Source: UBA6623 sp965226435
GTDB lineage: Bacteria > Acidobacteriota > Terriglobia > Bryobacterales > UBA6623
NCBI GenBank assembly: GCA_965226435.1
Contig: CBDDCY010000012.1
Coordinates: 620,001 to 684,000 of the forward strand
DNA: 64,000 nucleotides
Direction of reading: 5' to 3'
Under the pieces are notes generated by a model, which was not told where the DNA came from, did no database searches, and was given only the letters and a program-made list of their open reading frames with translations. Position 1 is the stretch's first letter. Each line of letters starts with the position of its first letter. Positions 19,159 through 28,535 of this stretch are shown here, one piece after another. The position numbers and the translations under genes are program-made.

Positions 19159-19316
19159 GGGGCCGCTCCCGGCCCGGTTTGGCGCCACCTCGGGCTTCGC
19201 GGACCCTGCCCGCCCAAAAAATGCACGGATTCCCCAACAATTATGAATTACGTGTCATTGATTGTGATAACATCCTATTGGTCTCCGCTCAAACGCGGTG
19301 GTTTGCTCGTCGTTTC

Positions 19317-20102
19317 ATGACGGTTTCTATCAGCATCTGGATAGCGCTCGGAATCGTCGAGGCCGTGTGGCTGATTCGGCTATGGCGCCTTGATTTGGTT
19401 CGAGTCTATCCGTATCTGAGTGTCTGCCTAGGAGCTTCGGCGGTACTGACATTAGGGGCGGGCGCGGCCTACGCGACCCTGGGAAGGATGTCGATCGTTT
19501 ATGGTTGGTTCTGGGTGGTTACGCAGCCGGTGCTGTGGACGTTGAAATCTTGTGTTATCGCTGAAGCGTACGATCACATGCTGCGAGGGTATAAGGGGCT
19601 GCAAAAGCTCGCCAAACTTGGGGCGAACGCGGCCTTGATCGCGGCCGGGGTGATTGTCATCGGAATGATTTTCGTGGATGCCACCGGTTCGGCCTATGCG
19701 GACCCCTGGCAGGCATTCTGGTTCCAACAGCAGAAAAGCGCCTACCTCGCTTTGACCGCGGCTTGTTTGTTGTTCGTATTCGTTGGGGTTTACTGTCGCT
19801 TGCGCATCTCAAGAAATGTGCTCGTCATCTTCTCTGTTTTCGGATTCTTGTTTCTCTCCAAAGCCGTCCTGCTCGTCTTTCACAACCATCTTGGGGCTGC
19901 TTGCGGGATTTGGAAAAACCTTCTGGGTCCGACACTCTCGATCGGCGCGTTAGCCATCGGAACTTTTGCCGTAACGCGCGAGGAAGATCACAAAGCCGAC
20001 GATTCCATTGCATTATCCGGGACTGGATCGGCCCAAGCCGCGGTGACCGCGAGGCAACTCGCCGCGGCGAATGACTCCTTGCTGAAAGTACTTCGATCAT
20101 GA
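19317..20102 (+). CDS. Polytopic membrane protein of unknown function
   Basis: About 261 aa from ATG 19317; the frame is open further upstream (ATG 19221) and no good ribosome site marks either start. Seven hydrophobic helices are apparent, beginning with SIWIALGIVEAVWLIRLW and including YGWFWVVTQPVLWTL and LVIFSVFGFLFLSKAVLLVF, followed by a short cytoplasmic tail. The layout resembles small seven-helix sensor or accessory modules but no family is recognised. Its TGA overlaps the ATG of the next gene (ATGA), so the two are translationally coupled and probably act together. Confidence 0.6.
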   Translation: MTVSISIWIALGIVEAVWLIRLWRLDLVRVYPYLSVCLGASAVLTLGAGAAYATLGRMSIVYGWFWVVTQPVLWTLKSCVIAEAYDHMLRGYKGLQKLAKLGANAALIAAGVIVIGMIFVDATGSAYADPWQAFWFQQQKSAYLALTAACLLFVFVGVYCRLRISRNVLVIFSVFGFLFLSKAVLLVFHNHLGAACGIWKNLLGPTLSIGALAIGTFAVTREEDHKADDSIALSGTGSAQAAVTARQLAAANDSLLKVLRS

Positions 20103-20794
20103 CTATTTTCGTAACGTCCCTCCTCCTTCTCACCTTGGCAGCCGCGGCTTTGGCGCGTTCGCTGTGGGTATTGCGCCGTGAACAGATACCTATCGAGGCT
20201 TCCGAAGTCGGTCCCCGCATAAACCGAAGTGCGAATTTCTACCGGCCCATGACGCGTCTGTTTACTTCTCGGGACATGATGTTCCTTCGGGATCAGCCCG
20301 GTTTCCGTCCGGCGATGAAGCGACGGTTGCGATTGGAGCGCCGTCGCGTCCTGTCGCTGTACTTACGGGAAGTGCGCCGTGACTTCATGGCACTCGAGAA
20401 GGCCTGCCGCTCGATGGCCCGCCGCAGTCACAATTGGGAACTGGTTTCGCTCCTCTACCGTCAAAGACTGATCTTTTACGGTCTTCTCCTAGCCCTGCGG
20501 GTACGGTGTCAACTCGAATCGGTCATGTTCGTTCCGGTGGATACCGGCGACCTGTTGGCCGCCGTAACGCACCTGGAACGAGATTTGCGCGTATTCGCCG
20601 ACGGTATGAACGCGCGCGCGGCGGCCTGGCCGCCCCCGCAACGACGGCCTGTGCCGCGGTGTCACTCGGTTGCCCGCGAAGCTCGCGGCGGCGCATGCTT
20701 TGCGCCGCTGTCGAGCCCGTCGGCTATTCCAACAATCCACGCGAAAAGCAGAGCGTTAGCGGGAATCGCCAGGTTGAAATCAGTCAGCCCGTGA
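20099..20794 (+). CDS. Membrane-anchored basic protein of unknown function
   Basis: 231 aa. A single N-terminal hydrophobic helix (TIFVTSLLLLTLAAAALARS) is followed by a strongly basic, arginine-rich helical domain (RPAMKRRLRLERRRVLSLYL and onward) that could sit at the membrane surface. It is coupled by ATGA to the preceding seven-helix protein. The last ~45 residues are encoded inside the 3' end of the convergent O-antigen ligase gene, a 133-bp antisense overlap, and look low-complexity. That tail may be a read-on caused by loss of an earlier stop codon. No family recognised. Confidence 0.55.
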   Translation: MTIFVTSLLLLTLAAAALARSLWVLRREQIPIEASEVGPRINRSANFYRPMTRLFTSRDMMFLRDQPGFRPAMKRRLRLERRRVLSLYLREVRRDFMALEKACRSMARRSHNWELVSLLYRQRLIFYGLLLALRVRCQLESVMFVPVDTGDLLAAVTHLERDLRVFADGMNARAAAWPPPQRRPVPRCHSVAREARGGACFAPLSSPSAIPTIHAKSRALAGIARLKSVSP

Positions 20795-22062
20795 AGGGCC
20801 AGGGCCGTGAAGGCCCCGGCACAGGCCGCCGCGGGTAGCCGAATCTCTTCGCTCCGCGCCCGTTGGGTCAGCCGGACCGCCCGGGCCAGCACGAGACCGA
20901 TCAACCACAGGGCGGCGAGCAGGCCGAGAACGCCGAACTCGGCCGCCGTTTCCAAATAATCGTTATGGGCATGGTCGTCGGTGACGTGCGGCCAGGAGCG
21001 CTTGAATTCCCAAAACGCCGATTGATAGGTTCCCAACCCGCTCCCCAGCCACGGGTAGGCCGCGGCTAACTCGACGGTTTCATCCCATAATTCGACGCGG
21101 CCCTCGCCCAGCAACGCGTCTGCTGTCGAGATGTCGGCGTAGCGCCCGATAAAACCTTCGGGCAAAAGCAGAAAAGCACCAGCGCAGACGGTTAGGGCCG
21201 TACCGGCTACGCCAAGGCGCACTCGGCGTCTGTTTCCCGTGCCCTGAGCCAAGACCATAAAGACCAAGGCACCCGCCAGCGCCGCGGCGAACCCGGCTCG
21301 GGAAAACGAACTGACCAGCCCCCCCAGGATCAACCCGGCCGCGACCAGGGCCGCGCAGGGCCGGGCCGCCGCCCGCGAGTCGCCGCTCCCGGCGGCCCGG
21401 CGAATCAGCAACACCGTTGCGGCCAAGGCGAGAGGCAGCGCGACCTCGAGCAGCCCGGCATAGTGATTGTGGTTGATGTAGGTCCCGCGCGCGCCGGTGG
21501 GCGAGGCGAGGGACGCTTGCTGAAACAGACCGAGAAGTCCCTCGATCGCTCCCACAATGACGATAGGAAGCGCGGCGTGCCAACCGCGGCGGCCCAGCCG
21601 ACCCGTGAGGCTTCGCGCAAACAGTCCGACCAGCACCGCCGCGAGCAGCACGACGAAGCTGTCGAGAGTCTCGGCCGGAGCGATCGATAACGGTATCCAA
21701 CCGTCCGAGTCACCGCTCACGGCCCGAACCGCTTCGGCGCGGACGGGCGAAAGCAGCGCCACCAACGGCAGAGGCAGCGGGACGAGTTGTAGAGCGGCCA
21801 AGCCCGGGAGCGCGAGGAGTGTCCAAAGAGTTCGCTTGGCCGGCGGCGGACCCCAGGCACGCGGACCCGAAATATAGCAATAGAGTAGAACGCCCGCCGC
21901 GAGGACGGCGAACGAAACTAGGCGGTCGAGGAGTCGCACGCCGCCCCAATGCAAGACCATCCACCCCCAGGGCAGCGCGATGATCAACGAGCCGGGTAAT
22001 CCCCGGACAAAGCGCGGCAAGTCGCGCGGCATCCAGGAGGGTAAAGCAGACGCCCGCGGCAT
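20662..22062 (-). CDS. O-antigen ligase/polymerase family protein (Wzy_C)
   Basis: 466 aa with about 11-12 membrane helices. A central periplasmic loop with GTYINHNHYAGLLEVALPLA (about residues 190-210) and the later GSGLGTYQSAFWEFKRSWPH and DHAHNDYLETAAEFGVLGLL are the signature of the Wzy_C superfamily, which includes WaaL ligases and Wzy polymerases. The His and Arg residues in these loops are the ones needed for glycan transfer in WaaL. It is the transcriptionally last gene of the minus-strand polysaccharide block. ATG at 22062, with a second in-frame ATG at about 22032. Confidence 0.88.
   Translation of the reverse strand: MPRASALPSWMPRDLPRFVRGLPGSLIIALPWGWMVLHWGGVRLLDRLVSFAVLAAGVLLYCYISGPRAWGPPPAKRTLWTLLALPGLAALQLVPLPLPLVALLSPVRAEAVRAVSGDSDGWIPLSIAPAETLDSFVVLLAAVLVGLFARSLTGRLGRRGWHAALPIVIVGAIEGLLGLFQQASLASPTGARGTYINHNHYAGLLEVALPLALAATVLLIRRAAGSGDSRAAARPCAALVAAGLILGGLVSSFSRAGFAAALAGALVFMVLAQGTGNRRRVRLGVAGTALTVCAGAFLLLPEGFIGRYADISTADALLGEGRVELWDETVELAAAYPWLGSGLGTYQSAFWEFKRSWPHVTDDHAHNDYLETAAEFGVLGLLAALWLIGLVLARAVRLTQRARSEEIRLPAAACAGAFTALALHGLTDFNLAIPANALLFAWIVGIADGLDSGAKHAPPRASRATE
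20681..20716. terminator. Hairpin in the convergent gene overlap
   Basis: GCGGCGCA (20688-20695) pairs with TGCGCCGC (20701-20708) around a 5-nt loop, extended by GCTCG/CGAGC. It lies where the plus-strand unknown and the minus-strand ligase collide and could slow polymerase from either side, but no U-tract is present. Confidence 0.35.
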
Positions 22063-22148
22063 AACAGGTTGGGACGCCCGTGGGCAGGGCGCGTGAAAAG
22101 TGAGAGATCACACCGAAAGGGCCGACGGAGGCGAGGACCCGGTGGCGT

Positions 22149-23558
22149 TCAGGATCCGCAAAGGGCGGGTTCTTGGTCGGCGGGTTCGGACTTCTCGGCG
22201 CTACGGGTCGCGGATGCGCGGCCCACGGCCTCGTATTCGAAACCTTCCCTACGAAGTTGTTCGGGATCGAGCAGGTTGCGGCCGTCGAGAATCAAAGGCC
22301 GGGCGAGACGACTTCTCAGATCCGCCAAATCGACCCGCGCGAACTCCGGCCAATCGGTGAGCACCAATACGGCGTCGGCGCCGTCGGCGGCTTCCAGCGC
22401 GGATGACCGGAACTCGACTTTCGGCAAGAGTGGTCGGGCCTCGTCCATCGCTTGCGGATCATAGGCCCGGACGCGAGCACCCTCGGCAAGCAGGCTCTCG
22501 ACGACGCCGACGGCCGGGGAGTAGCGCACATCATCGGTATCCGCCTTGAAAGAAAGCCCCCAAGCGGCAATGGTTTTGTCCTTGAGAATCCAGAGCCGGT
22601 CGCGGCATTTTTCGACAAATTGGTCGACTTGCCGCAGGTTGATTTTCTCGACTTCAGCCAGCAGCCCGAAGTCGCAGCCCTGCTGCTCGGCGATATGCAC
22701 GAACGCCTGCAAGTCTTTCGGAAAGCAGAACCCGCCGAAGCCGATGCCCGCGCGCAGGAAATCCTTGCCGATGCGACGGTCATAACCCATCCCTTCGGCG
22801 ACCTTTTCGATGTCCGCGCCAATCCGTTCGCAAAGCTCGGCGACGGCATTGATGTAGGAAATCTTCGTGGCCAGGAAGGAATTGGACGCGTGTTTGATTA
22901 ACTCGGCGCTGTTGCGGTTGGTGACCAGTAAGGGAGTCTCCGAACGCCCGGCGGGCGGGGGAGTTTCGAGGTTCCAATCAAAACTCGCGTTGACGATTGG
23001 CTCGTAGATCGAGCGCAGCAATCGTTCGGCGCGAGCGCTCTCCACGCCGATCACAATGCGGTCGGGAACGAGAAAGTCGACGACGGCTCGGCCTTCGCTG
23101 AGAAATTCAGGATTCGAGGCAACGTCGAAGCGCGCTTCGCTCCGCGCCGACAACCCCAGAGTTTGCCCGATGCGTTCGCCGGTCCCCACCGGGACGGTGC
23201 TCTTTTCGACGACAAGTTTATCGCCGTCGGCGTGCGCGGCGATTTCGCGGCAAACCCGCTCCACCGCCGACAGATCGGCTTCGCCGCCCGGCAGCGGAGG
23301 CGTGCCGACGGCGAGAAACAGCACTTCGCCATGCCTTACGGCTTCGGGAAGGTCGGTGGTGAACCGAATCCGACCGCGAGCACGGGCGCGATCAAGCAAG
23401 TCTTGAAGCTCGGGCTCATAGAAGGGAAGGCGTCCCTCGGCAAGGCCGGCGACTTTTTCCTCGATGCTGTCAAGGCAAACCACATCGTGGCCGATCTCGG
23501 CAAAGCAAAGGCCGGCGACCAGTCCGACATGTCCGCTTCCAACAACGGTTAGTTTCAT
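22149..23558 (-). CDS. ugd: UDP-glucose 6-dehydrogenase
   Basis: 469 aa. Rossmann nucleotide-binding start MKLTVVGSGHVGLVAGLCFA, VGTPPLPGG and EKSTVPVGTGE, and the catalytic-cysteine loop GFGGFCFPKDL (Cys ~278). The canonical loop is GFGGSCFPKD, so the Ser before Cys is replaced by Phe. It oxidises UDP-glucose to UDP-glucuronate with two NAD+, supplying acidic sugar for surface polysaccharide. It lies between the O-antigen ligase and a GT4 glycosyltransferase on the same strand, which supports a polymer-building role. The C-terminal ~25 residues are a non-conserved charged tail. Confidence 0.94.
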   Translation of the reverse strand: MKLTVVGSGHVGLVAGLCFAEIGHDVVCLDSIEEKVAGLAEGRLPFYEPELQDLLDRARARGRIRFTTDLPEAVRHGEVLFLAVGTPPLPGGEADLSAVERVCREIAAHADGDKLVVEKSTVPVGTGERIGQTLGLSARSEARFDVASNPEFLSEGRAVVDFLVPDRIVIGVESARAERLLRSIYEPIVNASFDWNLETPPPAGRSETPLLVTNRNSAELIKHASNSFLATKISYINAVAELCERIGADIEKVAEGMGYDRRIGKDFLRAGIGFGGFCFPKDLQAFVHIAEQQGCDFGLLAEVEKINLRQVDQFVEKCRDRLWILKDKTIAAWGLSFKADTDDVRYSPAVGVVESLLAEGARVRAYDPQAMDEARPLLPKVEFRSSALEAADGADAVLVLTDWPEFARVDLADLRSRLARPLILDGRNLLDPEQLRREGFEYEAVGRASATRSAEKSEPADQEPALCGS

Positions 23559-23704
23559 CCCTTTTTCATCCTTACCTGTTTCGCCGAGCGTGGTGCCGGC
23601 AGCAACCTCTTTTTATCACAATGACTTACCCGGCCTCTCGCGTCAGTCGAACGAACCCCCGACATTGGCCGCCCAGAAGCATGGGCGACGAGCAGGTTTC
23701 CACC

Positions 23705-24955
23705 TTATACTGGCGCCCGCATGGCTTCGAAAGCGCGTAGTTCTTGGGGAATTGGTCGACCTCGGCGTTCCAACGCAAAGCGATACGTTTTCATCAGTGT
23801 TTCAAAGCTCCGCTCAAGCGTGTATTTGGCCTCATACTCGGCTCGCGCAAGGCGGCCCATGTTGTCGGCCATCGCGCCGTCGCTGAGAATCGTCCTGAGA
23901 GCATCCCCGAGCCGGTCGGCGTCACCACGCGGGAAGGTCAGCCCCGTCCGTCCGCGGTCGACGATCTCGCCCGGAGCTCCGAAGTCGGAAACGATCGCCG
24001 GGCGTCCCGCGGCAAAGGCCTCGATGATGGGCCGACCGAAAGTTTCGTAGGCCAGCGAAGGCAGCACCACGGCCCGAGCGCGCCGCACCATCTGTTGGAC
24101 TTCGGCCGGGGCCTTACGGCCGGCGAAAACGAGCCCGGGTTCGGAAAGTTCAAGCGCGGCGGCGAGATTTTGCAGGCTCTCTCGCTCGTCGCCTTCTCCA
24201 ACCAACGTGAGTTGCCCGACGTCGTCGAGCCCAACACGCTTGGAAGCTTCGAGCAGAACACGTAAACCTTTCTCGGAAGACAGCCGGCCGAGATAGAGAA
24301 TCTCGCGCGAGGCCGAGGGCGGTTCCGCGGCCTCGCCATGATCGTCGAGACAATTCGGCTTGACGAAAACGTGTTCCGGCGGGAACCCGGCTCGCAGAAA
24401 GCGGCTTCGCGAGTGCTCGCTGAGAGTCAAATAGGCGTCGACGTCTCGTTCCCAGGTCCGGCGCATGCGATTGAAGACGATCATACCCGCCACCGCCGCC
24501 GAAGCCGGCCGAGACTCGCGGTAGCAGGCGCGCGTGACGCCGCGCCAAGGCATCTTGCCAACACAGTCCTCGCAGACCATGCCGTCTCGTAACAGCAAAG
24601 CGTTGGTGCACAGCAGCCGGTAGTTTCTCAACGATTGCACCGTCGCCACTCCGGCGCGCCGACAGGCGGAGTGCACGGCGGGACTCAGTCGCATCCAGAA
24701 ATTCTGAACATGAGCGATATCGGGACGATAGTCGCGACACAATTGGGCGGCACGTTCATAGGATGCTCGCGACCAAGCGGCACGCCAACCCAACTTGGCT
24801 TCGTCGAGTAGCCCGGCATCCGCGGGCAAGTCGTTGTCGGCCTCGACGGGAATGACCTCGACGCCCTGCTGTTCAAGAGCACGAGTCTCCTGAACCGCCG
24901 ACAGGTCTTCCCCGCCCTGCGTACGGTAACGGTTATGGAACATCAGAACGCGCAT
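23705..24955 (-). CDS. Glycosyltransferase family 4
   Basis: 416 aa from ATG 24955 (MRVLMFHNRYRTQGGED); the open frame runs another 30 codons upstream but without conserved sequence. GT-B fold: N-terminal acceptor domain with DIAHVQNFWMRLSPAV, then the C-terminal nucleotide-sugar domain with ILYLGRLSSEKGLRVLLEA, LVGEGDERESL and the E-x7-E motif region (SLAYETFGRPIIEAFAAGRP). GT4 enzymes are retaining transferases using UDP- or GDP-sugars. The context is assembly of a surface polysaccharide. Sugar specificity cannot be read from sequence. Confidence 0.9.
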   Translation of the reverse strand: MRVLMFHNRYRTQGGEDLSAVQETRALEQQGVEVIPVEADNDLPADAGLLDEAKLGWRAAWSRASYERAAQLCRDYRPDIAHVQNFWMRLSPAVHSACRRAGVATVQSLRNYRLLCTNALLLRDGMVCEDCVGKMPWRGVTRACYRESRPASAAVAGMIVFNRMRRTWERDVDAYLTLSEHSRSRFLRAGFPPEHVFVKPNCLDDHGEAAEPPSASREILYLGRLSSEKGLRVLLEASKRVGLDDVGQLTLVGEGDERESLQNLAAALELSEPGLVFAGRKAPAEVQQMVRRARAVVLPSLAYETFGRPIIEAFAAGRPAIVSDFGAPGEIVDRGRTGLTFPRGDADRLGDALRTILSDGAMADNMGRLARAEYEAKYTLERSFETLMKTYRFALERRGRPIPQELRAFEAMRAPV

Positions 24956-24970
24956 GGGAATAGCAAACCT

Positions 24971-25179
24971 AGCCGCGAACGTGAGTGAGCGGTATGCGAC
25001 GAATCGCGTGAACGCAACCAAGGTGGCGGACCCGTTACGGTTCACGACCGCAGCGGCGGAAGCCGGAAGTCCGTCACGGCCAAGACTTAGACGTCGCCCA
25101 CCGAGTGCGTTTGAGGGACCACCACCTTTTGCCGACCTAGCGATGGTTCATCGCATACCGCTCACTCACCTTCGCGGCT
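24971..25179. mobile_element. 209-bp inverted-repeat element (MITE- or REP-doublet-like)
   Basis: The outer ~30 nt (24971-25000 and 25150-25179) are inverted repeats differing at about one position (core GTGAGTGAGCGGTATGCG), with weaker complementarity extending ~60 nt inward on each arm. No transposase is inside. The right arm supplies the last 14 codons and stop of the Wzy-like gene. No clear target duplication is visible. Confidence 0.65.
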
Positions 25180-26552
25180 CGGTTTGGTTGGCGGATGAAC
25201 CGCTGGTCGGTTGGGAGATAGACGGAACGGCCGGATGCGAATCCGAGGGCGAACCAGAACCACACGCCCAACACCGGCCCCTCCATCAGCACTCCGAATG
25301 AGCCGTTGCCCCAGGTCGTCAGCAACATCAACAACCAAAAGGCCGATTCCTCCTGCCGGCGGGTGGGAAAAAGACGGCCTTGCATTCCACCACGCCACAG
25401 CCGCAAAAACAAACCGCCAATACCCAAAACCAAGATCGAGCCCCACAGCAGGAAACCCGCCGAGCCCATTCTCGTCAGCACCGTCATGTTCACGTTGTGA
25501 GGAGCACGGATCGGAAACGCGGAGTTCTCATCGCCGAGAAGATAAGGATTGTAGTAGCCGAGGTTTTCACCAAAGCCGAGTCCGAACACGACATCGCGGG
25601 CGATGAGTTCGTCGATCAGGTTTCTCCACCACACCAGCCGCCAATAGATCGACCCCTCGCTGCCGGCAAGCGAGATTTCTTCAAAGCGCGCGACGTGGCC
25701 CAGCTCGCCAACTCCGACGCCGACCACGCCCAGAATCACAATCGCCGCGACCAAGCTCATTCCCGCAAGCTGACCGAGGCGCGAAGACAGGCGCAACGAG
25801 CGAAGGCGACCAAGACCGAGCACCAGCACGGCGAAGATGCCCATGGCCAGCCCAACCTTAACGCCGCGTCCCCACGCCAGAAGGGCCAAGACGAACCCGG
25901 TCAACGCGACGGCTTGCAGCAACAAACGTCCGGCGGGTGATTTGACTTTCCAAAGTCCGCCGACGACAACGATCGCCCCCAACGACATGTTCTGAATCAC
26001 GTCGCTGTGGGAACCTGACAGCAGCGGAACCCGCCGCCAGGGAATCAGCGGCGAAGCGGCCGAAAGAGCGTGGTCGGTGAGATTTTCCGCCACGCCCCAA
26101 AACAATGCACACACCCAGAAGCCGACACAGATTTTCCAAACGCGGTCGGCGACGGGAGTCCACGAGGCCAAGGCCAGGCCGATGAAATAGAAACCGCCGT
26201 AGTACCAAAATGCCGCGTCGCGTAGCGCGTCCATACCCCAGTCGGGGTAGCTCCTCGCGGTCAGCACGGCTCCATACAGCAACAGCAGAAGAACCGCCGT
26301 CGAGAGCCGCCGCAGAACCGGCGGCCCGAGGATCGAAGTGCCCTGCCGCCACAGCGTCCAAACCAAGCCGACCGCAAGGACCACTTCCCCCCAAAACAGC
26401 GGCGGATACCCCAGATAGGTCGGCCCTTTCCCAAAAATCGTGATCGCGCCGAGATACGCGACAACCAGCCAAATAGGCCACGGCAGCCGAACCCGGCGGC
26501 GCACCGACGTGGCCCGAAAAGGAAGGGCGTTGAGAGCGTGGGTAGCAGCCAT
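25137..26552 (-). CDS. Wzy/O-antigen ligase-like polytopic membrane protein
   Basis: 471 aa with 11-12 predicted helices (for example LPWPIWLVVAYLGAITIFG, VALTGFVLALLAWGRGVKVG). The layout, a large periplasmic loop between helices and the motif FGLGFGENLGYYNPYLLGDE...APHNVNMTVLTRMGSAG, resembles O-antigen polymerases; the APHNVNMTVL stretch takes the place of the H-x-H/N-x-Y of WaaL. It is likely a polymerase or ligase for the polysaccharide made by the neighbouring GT4, UDP-glucose dehydrogenase and ligase. The final residues NRAAKVSERYAMNHR are encoded by an inserted inverted-repeat element, so the native C-terminus was probably replaced. Confidence 0.75.
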   Translation of the reverse strand: MAATHALNALPFRATSVRRRVRLPWPIWLVVAYLGAITIFGKGPTYLGYPPLFWGEVVLAVGLVWTLWRQGTSILGPPVLRRLSTAVLLLLLYGAVLTARSYPDWGMDALRDAAFWYYGGFYFIGLALASWTPVADRVWKICVGFWVCALFWGVAENLTDHALSAASPLIPWRRVPLLSGSHSDVIQNMSLGAIVVVGGLWKVKSPAGRLLLQAVALTGFVLALLAWGRGVKVGLAMGIFAVLVLGLGRLRSLRLSSRLGQLAGMSLVAAIVILGVVGVGVGELGHVARFEEISLAGSEGSIYWRLVWWRNLIDELIARDVVFGLGFGENLGYYNPYLLGDENSAFPIRAPHNVNMTVLTRMGSAGFLLWGSILVLGIGGLFLRLWRGGMQGRLFPTRRQEESAFWLLMLLTTWGNGSFGVLMEGPVLGVWFWFALGFASGRSVYLPTDQRFIRQPNRAAKVSERYAMNHR

Positions 26553-26594
26553 ATTTGGAAAACGATTGAGCGAAGCCCGCGGGCGCGGACTATG

Positions 26595-28394
26595 TCAGAC
26601 CGCGGCCCATCGCCGCCAGCGCAACTTCAAGCGGCCCAGGCGACGTTGGATGATGTTGCGGGCTTGCAGCAGGCGGCTCGTTCGCAACGGTTCGGCGGAA
26701 TTGGTCGGTAATAAGGCGGTCAGTTCCTTACTCATTCGGGCGTAGACTTCGCGGCGGTAATGACGCGGTGAGTCCGCCAATTGTTCGGAACTTTCCACGA
26801 TTCGACGAACGTCGAGCAGAGCGCAATTTTCCGTCGACGCGACGAATTTGTCGACGGCGCGGTTCATGATCCGGTGGCGTTCGAGAAGCACCCCGGCGGG
26901 GTCGCCGGGGTGCGGAACCTCGACTCCGTTGAGCAAGATGAGCCTTCCGGGAATTCGCGCTCGCAGCCGACCGAGGTTTCCTAGAAACCGCTCGGGCGAA
27001 ATGGGACCGAGGTACTCGAAATCGCGTGCAAAGCCTTCGAGAAACGATTCGGTCAACCAACCCGGCCGCTCGCCGGAGAGCGTCGGGTCCGGCACGGGGG
27101 CTAGTAGATCGCTTTGGCCGTAGGGAATCTCGACTCCGCCGGCGCGTCGACGGTAGAGCGGACGCGTGTAATCCATCAAAGGGCTGTAGACAACCGCGTC
27201 ATGGTCAGGGTCGAACAAACGGGTCGAAAACATGTCGGCGTCGCAGAACGGCAACCCTTCGATCGCGGCGGCGAGTTCGTCGGGTCGGCGATCGAGCGCG
27301 GAAAGCAGCAACGTCGTGTCTTCGTGATGGATCGGCTCGCCGGCACGGCCGATGTAGGTGAGCTCTTCGTCCACATCGAGGCCGTTGTAGCTCAAGTAGT
27401 GCGCCATCTGCTCGAGGTCGCAGCCCCCCTTGAGAAGGATTCTCATCGCCCGGCGCGCGGTCGAACTCGTCGCTCGCGCTGAAGCGTCGGCACCGCAAGC
27501 GTCGGGGGCTCGAATCCAATCGGGCGCGGCCGAGGAATCAAGCGCAACCGTCGTCTCGCCCTCGACCGCAACGGCGGGCCGATCAAGTTGGTGCCAGACC
27601 CATTGCTCGACACCAAGATGCAGCACACGACACGAAAACAAGAAATGCACAAGGCGATGGTCGGTGCGGTGGAGTGCGGCGAACCCGACCACTCCGTAGT
27701 CTCCGTAACGGTCGCGGACGCGAAAACCAAGGCTCGTGATGTCGGGATCCGCGAGCAGCCTATCGAACTCCGACGATGTCAAGCGTACCTTCGTGAAATT
27801 CAATTGATTGGCGCGGCCGATCAGTTCGAGAATGCGCTCACGGTGGGGCTCGAGTTCGTCAATGCGCTCGACCCGGATGTGCGACTGTTCGAGAAAAGCG
27901 CGGTTGTCGCCAAGCGAGTGGCGCTCCCGTGAGCGCTGCTCGAGTTGCTTGTACTGCGCCAGGCGTTGCCGCTCGGGGTCGGACTTGCCGCTCAGGGCCG
28001 GGTCGTCGAGCAATCGTGGGATGAATTCCGGTCCGCGAACCGCCAGCTCGGGGTTGTAGTACTGCGCCTCCTCACGATTGGAACGATTGTCGTCGAGAAA
28101 CAAGGCATTAGCGGCGCGCAAGCGGCAGTTGTCGAGAATGCGCGCAATGGCGAACCCTTTGGGCGCCCAGGCGATTTCGGGAAAGACGAACTCCGCGGAG
28201 ATCCCGAGCCGCTCAAGCTGGGCGCGGGCGGCGGTAGGGTCGTTTTTCGAACAGATCGAGTTGATGATGCCGCGACGCGAGAGTTCACGAACCGTCTCGA
28301 TCACGGCGGAGTCGGCCTCGACACTCGATTCCGACAGAGTTCCCCGCCAGAGGGTTTCGTCGAGATCCCAAATAACGATCTTGATCGGATTCAT
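26595..28394 (-). CDS. FkbH-like HAD-IIIC family protein
   Basis: 599 aa from ATG 28394. HAD phosphatase module at the N-terminus with the catalytic motif IVIWDLDETLW (Asp10 nucleophile, Asp12), ICSKND as motif II and FLDDNRSNREE as the C-terminal acidic motif. An acyltransferase-like FkbH middle region follows (RANQLNFTKVRLTSSEFD, VRDRYGDYGVVGF), and the last ~250 residues include an SGNH-hydrolase-like stretch (LILLNGVEVPHPGDP). Relatives load glyceryl-phosphate-derived groups onto carrier proteins or decorate surface glycans. Being first in the minus-strand polysaccharide block suggests it modifies the glycan. Confidence 0.8.
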   Translation of the reverse strand: MNPIKIVIWDLDETLWRGTLSESSVEADSAVIETVRELSRRGIINSICSKNDPTAARAQLERLGISAEFVFPEIAWAPKGFAIARILDNCRLRAANALFLDDNRSNREEAQYYNPELAVRGPEFIPRLLDDPALSGKSDPERQRLAQYKQLEQRSRERHSLGDNRAFLEQSHIRVERIDELEPHRERILELIGRANQLNFTKVRLTSSEFDRLLADPDITSLGFRVRDRYGDYGVVGFAALHRTDHRLVHFLFSCRVLHLGVEQWVWHQLDRPAVAVEGETTVALDSSAAPDWIRAPDACGADASARATSSTARRAMRILLKGGCDLEQMAHYLSYNGLDVDEELTYIGRAGEPIHHEDTTLLLSALDRRPDELAAAIEGLPFCDADMFSTRLFDPDHDAVVYSPLMDYTRPLYRRRAGGVEIPYGQSDLLAPVPDPTLSGERPGWLTESFLEGFARDFEYLGPISPERFLGNLGRLRARIPGRLILLNGVEVPHPGDPAGVLLERHRIMNRAVDKFVASTENCALLDVRRIVESSEQLADSPRHYRREVYARMSKELTALLPTNSAEPLRTSRLLQARNIIQRRLGRLKLRWRRWAAV

Positions 28395-28535
28395 GAATCG
28401 CAAGGCGCTGTGTGCACTGTGGACCTTGTCCGCGCAAGTTCTTTCTACCCTTGAGTTCCCAACGTCTGTGGAACCGTTGAAAGCATCAGCGACTATTTCA
28501 GTGACTTCATTTAGAAAGTGTATGCGGATCACCTA

